In this document: positions 61,725 to 64,000 of the stretch, piece after piece | How the letters are laid out: every line of letters begins with the position of its first letter | Numbering within the stretch: the stretch's first letter is position 1 | Assembly: GCF_018812025.1 (NCBI RefSeq) | Contig: NC_063057.1 | Coordinates: forward strand, 20,693,138-20,757,137 | DNA: 64,000 nt | Direction: 5' to 3' | Origin: Megalobrama amblycephala | Taxonomy: Eukaryota; Chordata; Actinopteri; Cypriniformes; Xenocyprididae | Notes under the pieces: model-generated | What the model was told of the DNA's origin: nothing | Databases searched by the model: none | What the model saw: only the letters and a program-made list of their open reading frames with translations | Position numbers and translations under genes: made by a program

Positions 61725-63364
61725 AAAACACGCACAAGAGACTTCAGAATTACAGCATTTGGTTTGTTGGAGAAGTGCACAAGAGAATTATAGGCCTTGC
61801 CCCAAAATACCGCCCTCCTACAAGTCCAAAATTTGGTGGCGAATTCCCCATATATTGTCTGGTAGTCATGTTGGCTTGATGAAATGCGCAATGAGGGGAG
61901 ATTGTGAGCACCCTTCTGAAAATTAAAAATGGGACACCCTACAGTCTCATAGACTCCACGTACAAGTGTTCAACCTGCAAGACGGCAAGATTGAAAGCAA
62001 GGACTCAAATACAGAATCCAAAGCCATCGTGGAAAAAAATGACTTTGCTTTTCCAGCCTTCTCTCTTTAGACAGCAGTGGCATGTAATTTGGATTGGTAA
62101 GACAGTGCTCTGGGGACGCCACGGTTGTCTGCCCCCCGATCCACTGAGCAAGCAAGAGAAGTGCATTAAGAGTCTAATTAGCACATCACAGAAGGTGATT
62201 AGAGGTAGGAAATCTACCTCTAATTGCAAAACAAAGCCCAGGTCAAGATATAAGGGCAGAGATAAATCCGTAACGTGTTGCAGGTCCTAAACAGCAGGTT
62301 TAAAGTCAGCGTGAAATGGCTCTTAAGAAAAAAATTAAGAGACAAAGTTGGGCAGGACCTGTTAAAAGTGGCCTCAATATAGGTGGTTTGAAGGAAAGGG
62401 TTTGTGATGTCACTCCGAAACAAAAGCAGTGTTAGTTATTACATTTTAATTAAAGATTATGAAGGCAAAAAGTTGTAATTCTTTTGAAAAACTGTTTAAA
62501 ATAAACCAGGAATGTTAAAGGTCAATTAAATAGGTCACTTTTGATTTCATGCTTTATAACTTCAAGCTTGAATAGTATATACTATAAAAGAAGCTAGAAA
62601 AGCTGTCATTGAAGGAGAAAGTGCAGTGTCGGGAGGTCAAAAAGAGAGGTTACGACAGAAATGGACTCTGAAATTGAGGGCTTTGTGACCGCCTTTGTGC
62701 TTCTGAATAAAGCGGAAAAGAAACCATTTTGAGTTTTTGGCACACAAGTGTAAAAAAATGGGCATTGGGTATTTGGCACAATGTGAATTCTGTGGTTGAG
62801 AAGGGCACTTCTGCTAGTGTGTGTGTGTGTGTGAGATCCATCCATGCAGTATGTTCACACTCTCTGCGGACTGAGCGAAGAGAGAGGTGTCAGGAAAGAG
62901 GTGATGCTGGCTCTTGCTGAATGTTCATCATGTGTAATGGAGCTCCTTATGGCTCGTAACTCCACCCACAGCACAGACACAGCAGATGTCAGCTGTATAT
63001 ATCGGCTGCCAATCATAGACGGTTGCCAGGCGACAGATGGAGGGGTCCAAAGATTTCACAATTCAGCCGAGAAAAGTCTTCAAATCCTGTTGAGTTTGAG
63101 AGCTCCTGTCGATTCGCACTTCAAGTAGTGTCTCAAACAGACTGATATGTTTATCTGGTTATATTGAACAGGTTTCTGGCATGGGATTATGTAATGGTCT
63201 GCTTTGAAGTTTTTCATTTTGGGGCATTGTGCCACTTTGAAAGAGACAATAGAAAAGAACTAAGAAGTATAGAGGGAGAGGGAGAAATGAGGGATGATGC
63301 AGATCAAATTCAAACCTGTATCTCTTTCAGGAGCTTCACAGCTTAACATGTCTTGAGCATGCAG
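61312..63364. other. celf2 upstream intron
   Basis: No further celf2 exon recognised on the minus strand. It contains a (CA)n at 61,692-61,722 and a short (GT)n near 62,818. Plus-strand frames such as 61,904-62,290 have no recognised similarity. Confidence 0.5.
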
Positions 63365-63485
63365 TGGTGTCCAACACGCAGTCCTGAAGACCTTGATTAG
63401 TTGGTTCAGGTGTGTTTCAGTATTAGAGCTAAACTCTGCAGGATAGCGGCCATCCAGGAGCAGGACTGGACAACCCCTGATCTAT
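63365..63485. mobile_element. Truncated GTCCAACACGCAGTCCTG repeat
   Basis: About 120 bp containing GATTAGTTGGTTCAGGTGTG and AGAGCTAAACTCTGCAGGA, a short copy of a very common fish DNA element. Its ends, GTGGTGTCCAAC and GGACTGGACAACCCC, are roughly inverted. Confidence 0.65.
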
Positions 63486-64000
63486 GCCAAACAATAGGCC
63501 ATGGCTATTACTACTTTATACTTAGAAGTTTGGTCGAGTTTGGTTCATTTGTGCTGAAGTGAAAACATCAAGATGTGTCACGTTCAAATTTGGCATCAGT
63601 GAAGTCAAATGTCATTGGTTGAACTTGGCGATACACCATATTTAAATGTACACTGGGCATGAAAAATGTCTTCCTTTCTGTTTCACAGAAGAAAATAAGT
63701 CATACATGTTTGGAATGACAAGACAGTGAGCAAATGACAGAATTTTCCTTTTTAGTTGAACGGTTCCATTAATTCAGCACCGACACATTTCTGTATATAA
63801 TCTGTAAGTATAATAACAAACTACTTCGTCCATCGTGCGTGACCAACTCCCATTATTTTCAGCAAATAAACCAGTTTTATTAAAAGTCTCAACTAAGCTG
63901 TTTTTGGTGATTATATTGCCTTAAAAATGAGGTCCAGAAAATGCTATTGTTATGGTAATGTGGGAATTTTTCGCTCTTTAATTGTGTGGTGGCAGCTGCC
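63486..64000. other. celf2 intron, unassigned
   Basis: No recognised feature to the window edge. Confidence 0.5.

Noticed and set aside
62150..62290. Basic C-terminus of the 61,904-62,290 frame
   Set aside because: No recognised similarity, no splice context, and it lies antisense in a celf2 intron.

Overview
The window is vertebrate nuclear DNA from a teleost fish, most likely a cyprinid (zebrafish/carp group). One gene is certain. On the minus strand lie the last five coding exons of celf2 (CUGBP Elav-like family member 2), a neuronal and muscle RNA-binding splicing regulator. The rest is AT-rich, intron- or intergenic-type DNA dense in short non-autonomous DNA transposons of kinds I associate with cyprinid genomes. 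There are no operons, CRISPR arrays, phage genes or other prokaryotic features.

Layout. 1-39 kb: non-coding DNA with nested transposons, a broken L1-like LINE, a purine-rich tract, a degenerate GGTCTGG-type minisatellite (16.6-17.8 kb) and many microsatellites. Four short minus-strand segments here and at 42.7 kb look like first coding exons (ATG near the 5' end, open frame, good GT donor): 42,685-42,639 (with a TATA box), 39,308-39,221 (in a GC-rich block), 12,860-12,791 and 7,397-7,346. A weaker fifth lies at 25,883-25,804. They may be alternative promoters of one gene whose body lies left of the window. I could not identify that gene. 39.6-43.4 kb: more MITEs and a tandem duplication. About 43.4-50.65 kb: sequence downstream of the celf2 stop, probably largely its 3' UTR, with a good proximal poly(A) signal about 850 nt after the stop. 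50.65-61.31 kb: celf2 exons encoding the alanine-rich divergent linker and RRM3, to the -SKPY terminus, with a decayed Tc1 element and several MITEs in the introns. 61.3-64 kb: the next celf2 intron; upstream exons are outside the window.

The celf2 exons are phase-consistent (all internal junctions phase 1) and show two tandem splice-site arrangements: a CAGCAG (NAGNAG) acceptor and a pair of donors 12 nt apart. Both would alter the linker by whole residues without a frameshift.

I found no evidence of an undescribed biological system. The points most worth following are the candidate alternative first exons, the celf2 tandem splice sites, and a set of transposon-in-transposon insertions with readable target-site duplications that give a relative chronology of element activity.
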